Shown here one piece after another: positions 42,666 through 51,764 of a DNA stretch of 64,000 nucleotides; within the stretch, counting starts at the first letter, position 1; the number at the start of each line of letters is the position of its first letter. The DNA is taken from assembly GCA_965116685.1 (NCBI GenBank), contig OZ220707.1, forward strand, positions 2,914,001 to 2,978,000. The letters run 5' to 3'. Both the position numbers and the translations under genes were made by a program. The stretch comes from Bin80 sp965116685 (GTDB taxonomy: Bacteria > Bacteroidota > Rhodothermia > Rhodothermales > Bin80). The notes beneath the pieces are model-generated. The model was given only the letters and a program-made list of their open reading frames with translations. It made no database searches and had not been told where the DNA came from.

Positions 42666-44936
42666 TCACGATGATGCTGTCCCTGCCGAATAGGATTCTG
42701 CGCCTTGGCTGCTTTCGATCAATCTAGATATTGCATCATGCACCGATGCGGGCACCGCGCGGTTTTTCCTGTTCGCCTTGCGAATGAGTCTCTTTACATG
42801 ACGGGATAGTTCCTTGCCGGATTCACTGTTGGACAGTTCCATCAGGAAGCAAATAACAACATCGCCTTCATCAGTTCCATCGGGGATTAGGGCTGCCAAC
42901 TGATCTGAGATTGCTTGGTCCAGTCCAAAGAGTGTCAGCTCTTCAAAGGTGTCAATGACCAAGTGAATGATTGATTCATCCGCGTATAGAGCATTCAATG
43001 CATCAACCAGTTGAGAAAAACTGTTGTCTGGATCCCTCGGCAAAGATGCATAAAGCGCAGATTTTGGATAGGCAAAATCCGGTGGTTCACTAAATCTTGG
43101 AGTAAGATTTGATGTAATAGGCGATGCAAAAGCCCTCCTATTTTTAGAAAATTCTTGATCATTGTAAGAATCCTGTATGGGAGGGCTATAACATACCGTA
43201 CCTATCCCTCCATAGCCAGCAGCTAATGCATGATCAACTTTCTGAAGTACGGGAAGCGTCTCCAACTTTTCACCTTCGCTTCTTACAACCACCAGTACGT
43301 AACTCGTGTGCTCGGTTACCAACTGATAATCCACCGCCATCTGTGCAGGTTCAGCCCCATCCATTGTTTGTAACCGAGTATGGGCAGCGACTCTGGGCAG
43401 AATATTGATTAAATTTTCGCTGTGTTGAGGTTTGGTTGAGAAATGCACTTCCTGAGTGACCGTATGACCACCTTCAAGTTCCACCACTAGGCGACTGTTT
43501 CCCCCGGGAGGGTTGCTGAACCAGGCGAACACATGGAGCGTGTCACCAGCGTAAACGGTTTCCAGTTTGCCAGGTATTTGTCGGATTGGTTTTTCTGCCC
43601 ACTCAATCCACACCGAACTAGATCTCGGCGCATGGATCCGCCTGAAGTGGCGAACAATGCGCTCCGACATATTCTCTCGCGGGGACACCATTTCGCAGGC
43701 TCCGGAAGTCAATTCGCTGATACTCCGAACGAAGCCATCAGACACGGCACTGCCTACGCCAACGGAAAAGATCCGGTGTCCAGATTGTTGAGCGGCAGCA
43801 ATAACGCGGTCATCATCCCAGATGTGGCCATCGGTAATCAACAACAGATCCGAGGGCAACTCCTTGATGGATCCGCATTGATAGGCTGCTTCCAGTGCCG
43901 CGCCAATCTCCGTTCCTCCCATGTCCGCATCAATACGATCGACAAACCGGGATGCCCTCTTAATATTGTTCTCGTTGGCGGGTACAGGTTCGGGGAAAAG
44001 GAGGTTATAATTAGAACCAAAGGTGATCAGATTGAAATAATCGTTCGCTCTGAATAAAGAAAGAATTTTGTGGAGGGCATCTTTCGCCTGATTTATTGAA
44101 TCTCCGCTCATGGAGCCCGAACAGTCAATCACCAACTTCACACATCGCGCTGATTCTGTGAAAATTTCGGGAAGTACTGGGTGAAACGATGCAAGTGCGA
44201 CATACTCTTCGTTATCCTGTGCATACAGTCCATCAAGCACCGATTGAGAAGACTGCTTGATGACCAGGATGAAGTCCCGGTCCATTAAGGCATTTCCACC
44301 AGAGAGGACAAATTTCCGAACACCTTTTTTCGTGGATTCAGAGATATGCTCGGAATGTGAGGGACACTCGCAGTTGGCCAGTACCAGTTCTCCTTCTATA
44401 TGAAAGGTTAGCGAAAACCCACGGTCCACGGATAGTGCGTATTCCGGGACTTCATGCTCAGCAAGACCCACGGGGTCGCCATATCGGGGGGCAATTGTGG
44501 TCGGGAGATGGAATCGAAGGCTATCGCCCTGCCAGTGATGCAATTGAGCATATTTGAACTGGACAGTGACCCTTTCACTGGGTAGAATATTTCCCACATT
44601 TATGGTGAAGAGATCAAGTTTGCTTTTCTTCAGAAGTACTGCGGAATCACCATCGACCATAGCATCTTCGTAGTTCTCCTCTGCCTCATCGTTTCGTTTC
44701 ACTGTTCCTCGCAGTTTTTTGCCGTTCAGTTCCAGAGAAAGGTCTAACAGCACCGCATCCAAGGGGAGCGGGAACGTATATACGGCCTCAATATTGATAT
44801 CTTGTAGATTTCTGTATATCTGGGTCACCGTAACTTCGGATACCAGTCCCTGTAAGTTTGCCTGGATATCTACGGATTCAAGAACGATTTCAGCTCCGTC
44901 AACTGATTCAAGTTTTGCTAAGGTTGGGGTTGTCAT
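42666..44936 (-). CDS. VIT and von Willebrand factor A domain protein
   Basis: A 756-residue protein. The VIT domain spans about 1-135 (VTVTQIYRNLQDINIEAVYTFPLPLDAVL), as in inter-alpha-trypsin inhibitor heavy chains. A VWA domain (about 265-430) has a complete MIDAS site D271-x-S273-x-S275 (VIDCSGSMSG) and later MGGTEIGAAL and LLITDGHIWDD. The tail of about 300 residues is alpha/beta with an AT-hook-free acidic end. No signal peptide is seen, so cytosolic or non-classically exported. The ATG at 44936 is preferred to 44942. It overlaps the MerR gene by 29 bp, implying coupled expression. The ligand is unknown. Confidence 0.82.
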   Translation of the reverse strand: MTTPTLAKLESVDGAEIVLESVDIQANLQGLVSEVTVTQIYRNLQDINIEAVYTFPLPLDAVLLDLSLELNGKKLRGTVKRNDEAEENYEDAMVDGDSAVLLKKSKLDLFTINVGNILPSERVTVQFKYAQLHHWQGDSLRFHLPTTIAPRYGDPVGLAEHEVPEYALSVDRGFSLTFHIEGELVLANCECPSHSEHISESTKKGVRKFVLSGGNALMDRDFILVIKQSSQSVLDGLYAQDNEEYVALASFHPVLPEIFTESARCVKLVIDCSGSMSGDSINQAKDALHKILSLFRANDYFNLITFGSNYNLLFPEPVPANENNIKRASRFVDRIDADMGGTEIGAALEAAYQCGSIKELPSDLLLITDGHIWDDDRVIAAAQQSGHRIFSVGVGSAVSDGFVRSISELTSGACEMVSPRENMSERIVRHFRRIHAPRSSSVWIEWAEKPIRQIPGKLETVYAGDTLHVFAWFSNPPGGNSRLVVELEGGHTVTQEVHFSTKPQHSENLINILPRVAAHTRLQTMDGAEPAQMAVDYQLVTEHTSYVLVVVRSEGEKLETLPVLQKVDHALAAGYGGIGTVCYSPPIQDSYNDQEFSKNRRAFASPITSNLTPRFSEPPDFAYPKSALYASLPRDPDNSFSQLVDALNALYADESIIHLVIDTFEELTLFGLDQAISDQLAALIPDGTDEGDVVICFLMELSNSESGKELSRHVKRLIRKANRKNRAVPASVHDAISRLIESSQGAESYSAGTASS

Positions 44937-45372
44937 GATCATGAAGATTGTTGGTTTTTGCTTGTTTGAGTTTTTTGTAGGACTTGATTACGCTGTCAAC
45001 AAGTTGCCTGACCTTTTTCGGTGCCAAATTGGACCTCGCTGGATCAATGATCAGCTCTATGCCTTGATCAATCATCACATGGCTTCTAATCTCAATAGAT
45101 CCCTTTTCCTGCGGCCTTGGTGGTGGCACCAGGGTTTCTGTTTCATCCATTCTCAGCAGCTCCCGTATCCGCTTCAAAGACAGACCGGCCTGCTGCCATT
45201 TACGAATCTCAATAAGCTGTTCAAGATGGTGTTTTCTATAGTGGGCGCCACGCCCACCTCCCTCGGGGCGGTCAATGAGTCCGATCTGGATGTAATAGCG
45301 GACTGTTCGTATTGGCAGATCAACGAGGTCGGCTAGTTCACGCAAAACAAATGTATGTCCTTGCTTTTTCAT
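44908..45372 (-). CDS. MerR-family transcriptional regulator
   Basis: A 154-residue regulator. The N-terminal winged helix (FVLRELADLVDLPIRTVRYYIQIGLIDRPEGGGRG, about 8-42) is typical of MerR, followed by a hinge and dimer helix (HHLEQLIEIRKWQQAGLSLKRIRELL). There is no Cys cluster for metal sensing. The C-terminal roughly 80 residues are charged and lack a known effector domain. The start giving MKKQGHTFVL is chosen over one at 45429. It overlaps the VIT/VWA gene, so it probably controls that gene and perhaps responds to its state. Confidence 0.8.
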   Translation of the reverse strand: MKKQGHTFVLRELADLVDLPIRTVRYYIQIGLIDRPEGGGRGAHYRKHHLEQLIEIRKWQQAGLSLKRIRELLRMDETETLVPPPRPQEKGSIEIRSHVMIDQGIELIIDPARSNLAPKKVRQLVDSVIKSYKKLKQAKTNNLHDHDNPNLSKT

Positions 45373-46836
45373 GACACTTAATATACACAGTATAACTGTA
45401 AAGATAAAAAAAGTTTCAAAATTCACCAAAAAAAGAGGTCTGTAAAAAAACAGGCCATTGAAGGGTTGGAGTCTTCGTTGAACGGGAAAGTGCTCGCAGA
45501 GGCGTTCCCATCCGAATCTCTAACGCTTGCCGCGAGTGAAGATTGGTACCTGTCAGCATTGTGATGAGTTTTGCTGTGGTCTGACTCTCATCCCGCTTTA
45601 CAGGGCAAGAGGCGTCCATTGGCATATTCATGGAGCGCGGATGCTCGTCGGCATCCGAAGGAGAGGATATGGGCGGGGTCACGCTCCATATTGGACGATC
45701 GACGATAGGTCGGGTGCAGGACTGGTTACGAAAAATTGAAGAGCAACTAGCGTCTGTCAAGTGACAATCCTTTTTCAAACAAGATGTACGACCTGGCGCG
45801 ATCCCTCTTCGTATGGAGTGATTTAATTCTGGGTGTTTAACGACAATTATCGGCGAATATCCTCGCTATGCACAGAGATGTATAAGTGAGTCAGCAATCG
45901 GGGAGCGATGTCCTTATTCACGGCAGCGCGATCCAAGAAAGGCGTCGGATGCGTTAACATGCACATCCAAATCTGTTCGGGGGTCCCTGCTGCGATCAAA
46001 GAGCATCCTCACGATGGACTATGGGAGCTATCGAAGAAATCCGAACGGGAGATGTCAAGAAGCGAACGGCTCCGCACCCTAGAACCGTTGAATCAAGTTG
46101 AATCTACCGCGAATATTGTGGAGTATCCATACGAGAATCCCATAGTAGCCTACTACATTTTAGTTTTCTCCCTTTCCTTGATTGGTCTGACATTCTTGCC
46201 TGTTCCGAAGTCCTCCTTTCTTGCACACTTCATCAAGCTGTTGACATTTTTACTCGGATCATGAATCGGCAAATCCTGTCGGATCGACTATTTTCAACCC
46301 TCTTATGCATATTGTTTGAGAGGTCCTCTTAAGGCTCAAAGTACCATCTGAATTGCACACCGTTTCCCTGCAATCTTGAGTAGATTGGCTGACTCTGGGG
46401 ATGGAATCAACAGGGTAGATTTCTCGCCTTTGCGCGCGCTGACGTCGCAGACTACAGACCAGTTGATCCACCCTTGGGACAGAGCAATCCCATAAACGGA
46501 GACAGCGGTCGCCTCAATTTTGAGATAATGTTTGACCAGTAAGCGAGCTTCAGAGCCTTCAAATCTTTGGCCGACATGGGTTCTTTTGAATCTTAACCCG
46601 CCACAGGAAAGCGTCTTTCCACGGCGCACGTTAAAGTCAGGCGAAGCAGAGATTCTGGGATAGGTCTATCCATTTGAAGAAATCACTCCAGGGTCACGGG
46701 CTCTAGCTGCCTGCCTCTGCGCCGTATCTTCTGGGAACCACAAAGTCTCGAATTTGTCCAATATGATTCAAAGGAATGGATCATACGAGTTGCCTGCATG
46801 ATCCAAGAGCCATGACTTTAACAGTGTCTCAGTTCC
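45373..46836. other. Gene-poor 1.46-kb region with possible gene fragments
   Basis: No recognisable gene. Weak candidates are a minus-strand 120-codon frame (45416-45778), a plus-strand frame ending in a hydrophobic helix (45908-46264, tail VAYYILVFSLSLIGLTFLPV), and a minus-strand 97-codon frame (46336-46629). A plus-strand frame (around 45575-45763) ends GRSTIGRVQDWLRKIEEQL, which looks like a coding tail without a head. The mixture suggests decayed genes. Confidence 0.4.
46336..46629 (-). CDS. Unrecognised small ORF, possibly a gene fragment
   Basis: A 97-codon frame with coding-like composition in its middle (GLRFKRTHVGQRFEGSEARL, then a strand-rich stretch). The motif loosely recalls the C-terminal beta domain of integrase-type transposases, but this is not firm. 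No neighbours support a function. Confidence 0.25.
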   Translation of the reverse strand: MRRGKTLSCGGLRFKRTHVGQRFEGSEARLLVKHYLKIEATAVSVYGIALSQGWINWSVVCDVSARKGEKSTLLIPSPESANLLKIAGKRCAIQMVL

Positions 46837-48027
46837 ATGCGTAAATCTCCATCTCGTCCATCTGGTTTCGTACCCGACCGTGGTCCCGCCAAGTATTTTC
46901 ATGGACGGAAGCAGATATTGGGGAATCTCGGCGAACTTTTGAGGTACTCAACCCAGAACAAGTCTGGCACGACCTTCCTGATTCAAGGAGCGCCTGGTGC
47001 GGGAAAGAGTGCATTACTTGGTGAATGCGAAAAATTGGCCAAGGGTCAGGGATGGAAGACTGTGAAGATAAAACCATCTGCCCTTTGGGATCCAAGTGTA
47101 TTACGTGATTTTCTTGGTCTGAGGAAATTTCCCAATCTTTTGCGAGGATCTGTAAAATTTGCATTTTTGGAGGCTGCGGGAACCGTTGACCTGTCTAGCA
47201 AAACAATGGAGAAAATCCTTCGCAAAGGAAAGCAGCCATTACTCCTCACTTTGGATGAAGCGCAAACATTGGGGACAGGCAATGCTCCCCCTTCCGACCA
47301 GACTGGGACGGCAATCGATGTACTTAATGCGATTCACAACGGGGAATTGAACAAACCTGTCCTCCTGGTCGCGGCCGGTCTAGGGACGACGGCGAAGGCC
47401 TTTGGATCATTGGGAATTTCGAGGTTTTCGGGAAACTGTTTTGTGGAATTGGGGGCGTTGAGCAAAGAGGCTGAGCGGTCGGTCATCCACGACTGGCTCA
47501 CGAAGGACGGCGGCGCGAAAGGGGATCCCACAAAATGGATTGATACCATTGCTAAGGAAACGCATGGGTGGCCTCAGCACATTTTATCGTATGTGGAGCC
47601 GGCGGCGCGGTATCTGCGAGACAATGACGGTGTGATGAATACAGACGGGTTAAGTACGATACTGGACGTAGGCAAGGGCCTTCGAGCGGCGTATTACAAG
47701 CATCGGATGGACGATTTTACTAGAAAGCAATGCCATAGTCTGGCAAAGCTGATCGCGGGGGTTCCGTTGGAAGAAGGTCTGGATAAAGAAGATATTATAG
47801 CATCTCTAACGCAGGACTACGGTGAACTGGAAGCCAAGAAAATGTTTGACCGGGTATTGCATGGAAGCATCCTGTACAAGCGCAATGGGGTCTATGCGAT
47901 TCCAATCCCTTCCATGCAGAATTGGTTGGTGTCCAATTATGCTCATATCCAGATCAAACCCCTGCCCCAGGAGCAGGAGACACATCGGTTTGGGAGCAAA
48001 AATTTGGATCAGGGTTTAGAGCGCTGA
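46837..48027 (+). CDS. AAA-type ATPase of unknown role
   Basis: A 396-residue P-loop ATPase. Walker A GAPGAGKSA is at 51-59 and Walker B LLLTLDEAQ at 135-143; a sensor-like segment LLVAAGLGTT follows, then a helical lid and a C-terminal winged-helix-like region (about 290-370, ending VYAIPIPSMQNWLVSNY). The pattern resembles standalone AAA/ORC-like or STAND-type ATPases found in accessory regions, often next to mobile elements. No partner nuclease or effector gene lies beside it. It is flanked by a gene-poor region and a convergent symporter gene. Confidence 0.65.
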   Translation: MRKSPSRPSGFVPDRGPAKYFHGRKQILGNLGELLRYSTQNKSGTTFLIQGAPGAGKSALLGECEKLAKGQGWKTVKIKPSALWDPSVLRDFLGLRKFPNLLRGSVKFAFLEAAGTVDLSSKTMEKILRKGKQPLLLTLDEAQTLGTGNAPPSDQTGTAIDVLNAIHNGELNKPVLLVAAGLGTTAKAFGSLGISRFSGNCFVELGALSKEAERSVIHDWLTKDGGAKGDPTKWIDTIAKETHGWPQHILSYVEPAARYLRDNDGVMNTDGLSTILDVGKGLRAAYYKHRMDDFTRKQCHSLAKLIAGVPLEEGLDKEDIIASLTQDYGELEAKKMFDRVLHGSILYKRNGVYAIPIPSMQNWLVSNYAHIQIKPLPQEQETHRFGSKNLDQGLER

Positions 48028-48099
48028 TCTATTCATATGCTTGGCAGGTGTATGAAATGTCTGGCGACAATAGATTTTTCTCTGGCAGCGGGGTTTGCT

Positions 48100-49989
48100 T
48101 CAGGTAGAGTGAAGGGTTTCTCCAAAAAATTTTTGCAAGACAGGTCTTGAGTTTGGGAGACCGGTATACGTCCCAAAACCGCCGGCGAAGAGGGATACAA
48201 GAAATCCCCAGATGAGCGGGTCCAATCCCAGGGGACGGATGGGGCTGATCTCTCCCAGAGTGACAAAGCCAAGGACATATAGGGAAACATAAATCAAGGT
48301 CCCCGATGCCATGGATGTGATTGCTCCCGCTTTGTTAAAGCGGGGCCAATAGAGGCCCAGTGCTACAGGGGCCAGAAATGCAACGGCCAAGCCGCCCCCC
48401 GTGAAGACAATGAGATACTGCAAAAATTGCGGTGGATAAAGCGCTCCAATCGTTGCAAGCAGCCCAACCAGAACCGTTGTACCATAACTCAGCAATTTTA
48501 GTATGCGCTCCGTCGCAGCGGGGTGGATTGATTGCTGGTACACATCACGGACAACACTGGAACTGATCATCAGGATAAAACTGTCAACGGTACTCATGGC
48601 GGCAGCAAATGGTGCGGCAATGAGGATGCCCGCCATCCAGGGAATTCCGGCTCCATCCGAGAGTAGGTAGGCCATCACGGGCATAATTCGGTCAGGTGTA
48701 TGGTCTAGGCCGGGAGCCAGGATGCGTGCACAGCAGAAGATGATGATCAAGGGGAAATAGATCAGGGAGAAATAAACCGCCAGCGATGCAATCGCACGGC
48801 GCAATGTACGCGTACCTGTAAAGGCCATCAATCGCACCATGTTACCAGGCTGCCCCGTACCTGAGAGCGCCCAGAAGGCAAAGAAGGATACAGCTAGGCC
48901 AAGGGGTAAAAACCCATTCGGATCTGATGGGCTCGGCCCAGGTGGCCGCATATATGTGCCTGTTTCTCCATCTCCTCTTGCATAGGACGAGATCTGGTAC
49001 ACAACGGGATTCACGGCTAATTCAGGGATTCCTTTCTCCAGGATTCGGCTGATTTCCTGCGGTGTGGTGACCTGTGTTACTTTCACTGGTGCGGATTCTT
49101 GACTCCCCGGAGAAATCACCGCTGCCTCGTTCGTTCGAAACAGCCGTCCATCGTCCACGAACCATGTTTCTGAATCAATTCGGATGCCTTCCAGCGGGAT
49201 TGGATTATCAATTCTAAAGGTTGCAGTGCCTAATCGAGGCGGTTGCATGGAGGTCATTTCGGATGAGGCATTCCGTAGACCTTTAACCTGTACCAGTGCA
49301 AAGACCAGCATTAAAAGGACGCCGAGAAGCATGACAAATCCCTGCAGAATATCGGTCCAGACCACGGCTCTAAATCCTCCAAACGTGGTGTAGGCGATTA
49401 CCAGAATTGCAAATACGAGTAGTCCAAGTACATATTCTGCATTGGTGTTCACTGGAATCAGATCGGGCATCACATTTTGAAGCTGCAGAGCGGCCTCCTG
49501 ATAAAACGGAGAGCTGCCCAATAGCTGTTGCATAATGAGTGCAGCAAGCGTGAACTGAGGCACGAGATATACGCACAAGAGGATCGCCAAAAGCAAAGTA
49601 CTCATCAATGCCAGTGCGCGGCTCTCAAAGCGGATACGAAGTACATCTGGTACCGTGATTGCTCCGGTCCGCTGCGATACAAGGCTGAGTCGCTTCCCCA
49701 AAAGCCCCATACCGCACAGTGGGAAGATCATATAGCTGGCGATCCAGAGGGCCAGTGTCCATCCATGGGCGTAAATAAGGGAGGGGAATCCTGCAAAAGA
49801 GCCCGCAGAGGCACTGGTTGCTCCGAAGGTCAAGGCAAGCGCGATGACACCTAGGCCGCGGCTCCCTAAAAAATACTCGCTAAGAAATGCCCGTCGTCGG
49901 AAGGCATAATTGGAGATGACCGCCAGACCCAATACGACTGCGGTATAGCAGATAAATGCAATGAGTGAGGAGTTGGCATCGCCGTTCAT
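48100..49989 (-). CDS. Sodium/solute symporter (PanF-like SSS family)
   Basis: A 629-residue inner-membrane transporter with about 13 helices of the SSS fold. Visible are an N-terminal FLGSRGLGVIALALTFGATSASAGSF segment (sodium-site helix TM1/2), GGFRAVVWTDILQGFVMLLGV (the SSS signature region), and SFFAFWALSGTGQPGNMVR and AAMSTVDSFILMISSSVVRD for later helices. An unusual hydrophilic insertion of about 110 residues lies between the sixth and seventh helices (about 240-355). It overlaps the YhdT-like gene by 4 bp and is the last gene of the six-gene operon. Pantothenate is the substrate of PanF, but the operon context points to another small solute. Confidence 0.85.
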   Translation of the reverse strand: MNGDANSSLIAFICYTAVVLGLAVISNYAFRRRAFLSEYFLGSRGLGVIALALTFGATSASAGSFAGFPSLIYAHGWTLALWIASYMIFPLCGMGLLGKRLSLVSQRTGAITVPDVLRIRFESRALALMSTLLLAILLCVYLVPQFTLAALIMQQLLGSSPFYQEAALQLQNVMPDLIPVNTNAEYVLGLLVFAILVIAYTTFGGFRAVVWTDILQGFVMLLGVLLMLVFALVQVKGLRNASSEMTSMQPPRLGTATFRIDNPIPLEGIRIDSETWFVDDGRLFRTNEAAVISPGSQESAPVKVTQVTTPQEISRILEKGIPELAVNPVVYQISSYARGDGETGTYMRPPGPSPSDPNGFLPLGLAVSFFAFWALSGTGQPGNMVRLMAFTGTRTLRRAIASLAVYFSLIYFPLIIIFCCARILAPGLDHTPDRIMPVMAYLLSDGAGIPWMAGILIAAPFAAAMSTVDSFILMISSSVVRDVYQQSIHPAATERILKLLSYGTTVLVGLLATIGALYPPQFLQYLIVFTGGGLAVAFLAPVALGLYWPRFNKAGAITSMASGTLIYVSLYVLGFVTLGEISPIRPLGLDPLIWGFLVSLFAGGFGTYTGLPNSRPVLQKFFGETLHST

Positions 49990-50222
49990 GGGTCCTCTGC
50001 TCTCATGTAGAACAAGGCAAACCAGAGGCTATAGAGCGCAGCAATGACCCAGGGGAGGGCAATCCCATACACCACCCATCGGGGCATCCCCCACAGCAGG
50101 CTAACATCCCCGGGTCTATAGGCAAAGAATGCACAGTATCCAATGGTCCAGATCATGCAGATGCCCCATGCTACAAGAATATGGAGGGCTTCTCGTCGTG
50201 CACGCTGAAAGGCAGAAGGCAT
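49986..50222 (-). CDS. YhdT-like (DUF997) small membrane protein
   Basis: A 78-residue protein with two membrane helices (about 13-33 and 48-72) and the G-x-P-x-W between them (LLWGMPRWVVYGIALPWV). YhdT/DUF997 genes typically precede panF-like symporter genes, as here, with a 4-bp overlap. Probably a small accessory subunit of the symporter. It begins 2 bp after the RidA stop. Confidence 0.7.
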   Translation of the reverse strand: MPSAFQRARREALHILVAWGICMIWTIGYCAFFAYRPGDVSLLWGMPRWVVYGIALPWVIAALYSLWFALFYMRAEDP

Positions 50223-50224
50223 CC

Positions 50225-50689
50225 CTATGAGCGAATCTCCAAAATGAGCTCCGTTTCTACCGCGCTCCCTAGTGGTAGCTGAGCTACCCCCACGGCGGAG
50301 CGTGCACCGATTCCCAAGTCGCCAAATACATCTTTAAGAAGTTGAGATGCTCCGTTGATGACCAGGTGCTGATCCGTGAAGTGAGGGTCGGAATTGACAT
50401 AGCCGGTCAGTCGAAGAACACGTAGAATATGCTCAAGAGAACCCACCTCCTGATGCAACATTCGAAGATTATTGGCCACGCAAAGCGCAGCAGCCTCTTG
50501 CGCAGTCGGAAGATCTACATCAGAGGGGACTTTTCCTGCATATTTCAGATGTCCCCGAGTTACCGGTACTGCACCCGAAACGTAGGCAATTGAGCCGATT
50601 AAAGTTACTGGCGTGTAGAGCCCTCCAGGACTCGGCACATCGTCAATCGGGTAGCCAAGCGATTCCAGGCGTTCGATGGGGTTAGTCAT
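50225..50689 (-). CDS. RidA-family protein
   Basis: A 154-residue YjgF/YER057c/UK114-fold protein. The start giving MTNPIERLES avoids overlap with the dipeptidase gene and matches family N termini; the frame is open from 50722. Conserved segments: YVSGAVPVT, VLRLTGYVNSDPHFTDQHLVINGAS, and the ending GIGARSAVGVAQLPLGSAVETELI with the Arg that binds carboxylates in RidA. RidA enzymes remove reactive enamine/imine intermediates made by PLP enzymes. In this operon it may handle products of amino acids released by the dipeptidase. Confidence 0.82.
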   Translation of the reverse strand: MTNPIERLESLGYPIDDVPSPGGLYTPVTLIGSIAYVSGAVPVTRGHLKYAGKVPSDVDLPTAQEAAALCVANNLRMLHQEVGSLEHILRVLRLTGYVNSDPHFTDQHLVINGASQLLKDVFGDLGIGARSAVGVAQLPLGSAVETELILEIRS

Positions 50690-50693
50690 GGTT

Positions 50694-51764
50694 TTAAGGT
50701 AAAGACCGACGAAAAAAGTCAAGCCAATTATGGTAGAAGATATTATTTACATCGGCGGAAGAATAGCCGCGTGCAGAAAGCAGATCAGCAAGGAGCTGAA
50801 GATTTGAATACCGATCCAATCCGGTAGGTGTCTGATTTGTGCCAAATCCCCCATCCAGGTCACTGCCAATCGCAACGTGTCTCGTGTCTCCTGCCAGTTC
50901 ACAGATATGATCAATATGATCGATCGCCGCATTAAGGTTTACAACCGAGCGATCCGTTTCTCCCCTTACCCAGCCAGGGTACAGCATCCACGCATCAAAT
51001 GCAACCCCGATGACGGCATCCCGGTCAATCAGATCACGGATCTGTTGATCAGATAGTTGCCGCTGCCCGGGGACGAGTGCCCGGCAATTATGATGACTGG
51101 CCAATAGTGCCCCATGGTAGCATTCCATGGCATCGGACATACTTTCATCACTTAAGTGAGTGATGTCTAGGATCATGCCCAGGGATTCAAACTCCCGCAG
51201 AAGGTCGCGTCCCTTACGCGTCAATCCTCCAGCTGCATCTGTACCGGCGGCATATTGTCCTTTGCCGTAATGGGTTAACCCTGCTGCGCGAACCCCCAGG
51301 TCATACCAGCGATGAAGGTCTTCTATATCCAGGATGGGATCACATCCCTCGAAGCTGATAATCAGCCCCAAGATATCAGGATGATCCCAGTGGTTTTTCA
51401 GATCGCTGGTCGTTCGGATGATCCGTGCCTGCTTCGAGCGCTCCAGCCACCTGTAGTATGCAAGCTGCCCGTGAGCATGTGCATGAGCGATGGAAGGATG
51501 AGCATAATCCAGCTCCCTTCGAAGTACAGTCGGTGGAGCATTGACGGGCCCACTTCGTGCCAATAGAGTAACCACACAGACGCGTAGGTTTGCGGTCGCA
51601 AGCTCTTCCAGTGAAATTGTACAGTGCCCACGGAAGGGGCCATCTCCGTAGCGTGCATCGGCATCGCATAAATCGCTCAGAGAAAGTGTGAGATCCCGGT
51701 TAAAGGAGAGAGCATTCCATGCCAGGTCCAAGTGCGCATCAAAAAGAGGAATGGATGGTTCAGT
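50694..51764 (-). CDS. Membrane dipeptidase, M19 family
   Basis: A 356-residue metallo-dipeptidase. The start giving MTEPSIPLFD overlaps the upstream stop by 5 bp; an alternative at 51788 overlaps by 29. Zinc-site and catalytic features are FDAHLDLAWN (His and Asp), SFEGCDP (bridging Glu), LASHHNCRALVPG (His pair) and AIGSDLDGGFG (Asp). M19 enzymes hydrolyse dipeptides, including ones with D-residues at the second position. No signal peptide is visible, so it would act in the cytosol after uptake. It is placed between the receptor/lipoprotein genes and the RidA/symporter genes of the operon. Confidence 0.87.
   Translation of the reverse strand, partial: TEPSIPLFDAHLDLAWNALSFNRDLTLSLSDLCDADARYGDGPFRGHCTISLEELATANLRVCVVTLLARSGPVNAPPTVLRRELDYAHPSIAHAHAHGQLAYYRWLERSKQARIIRTTSDLKNHWDHPDILGLIISFEGCDPILDIEDLHRWYDLGVRAAGLTHYGKGQYAAGTDAAGGLTRKGRDLLREFESLGMILDITHLSDESMSDAMECYHGALLASHHNCRALVPGQRQLSDQQIRDLIDRDAVIGVAFDAWMLYPGWVRGETDRSVVNLNAAIDHIDHICELAGDTRHVAIGSDLDGGFGTNQTPTGLDRYSNLQLLADLLSARGYSSADVNNIFYHNWLDFFRRSLP

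Noticed and set aside
45416..45778. 120-codon minus-strand frame upstream of the MerR gene
   Set aside because: Low-complexity Ser/Thr/Pro/Arg composition, and a coding-like tail runs on the opposite strand through the same region; not convincing as a gene.
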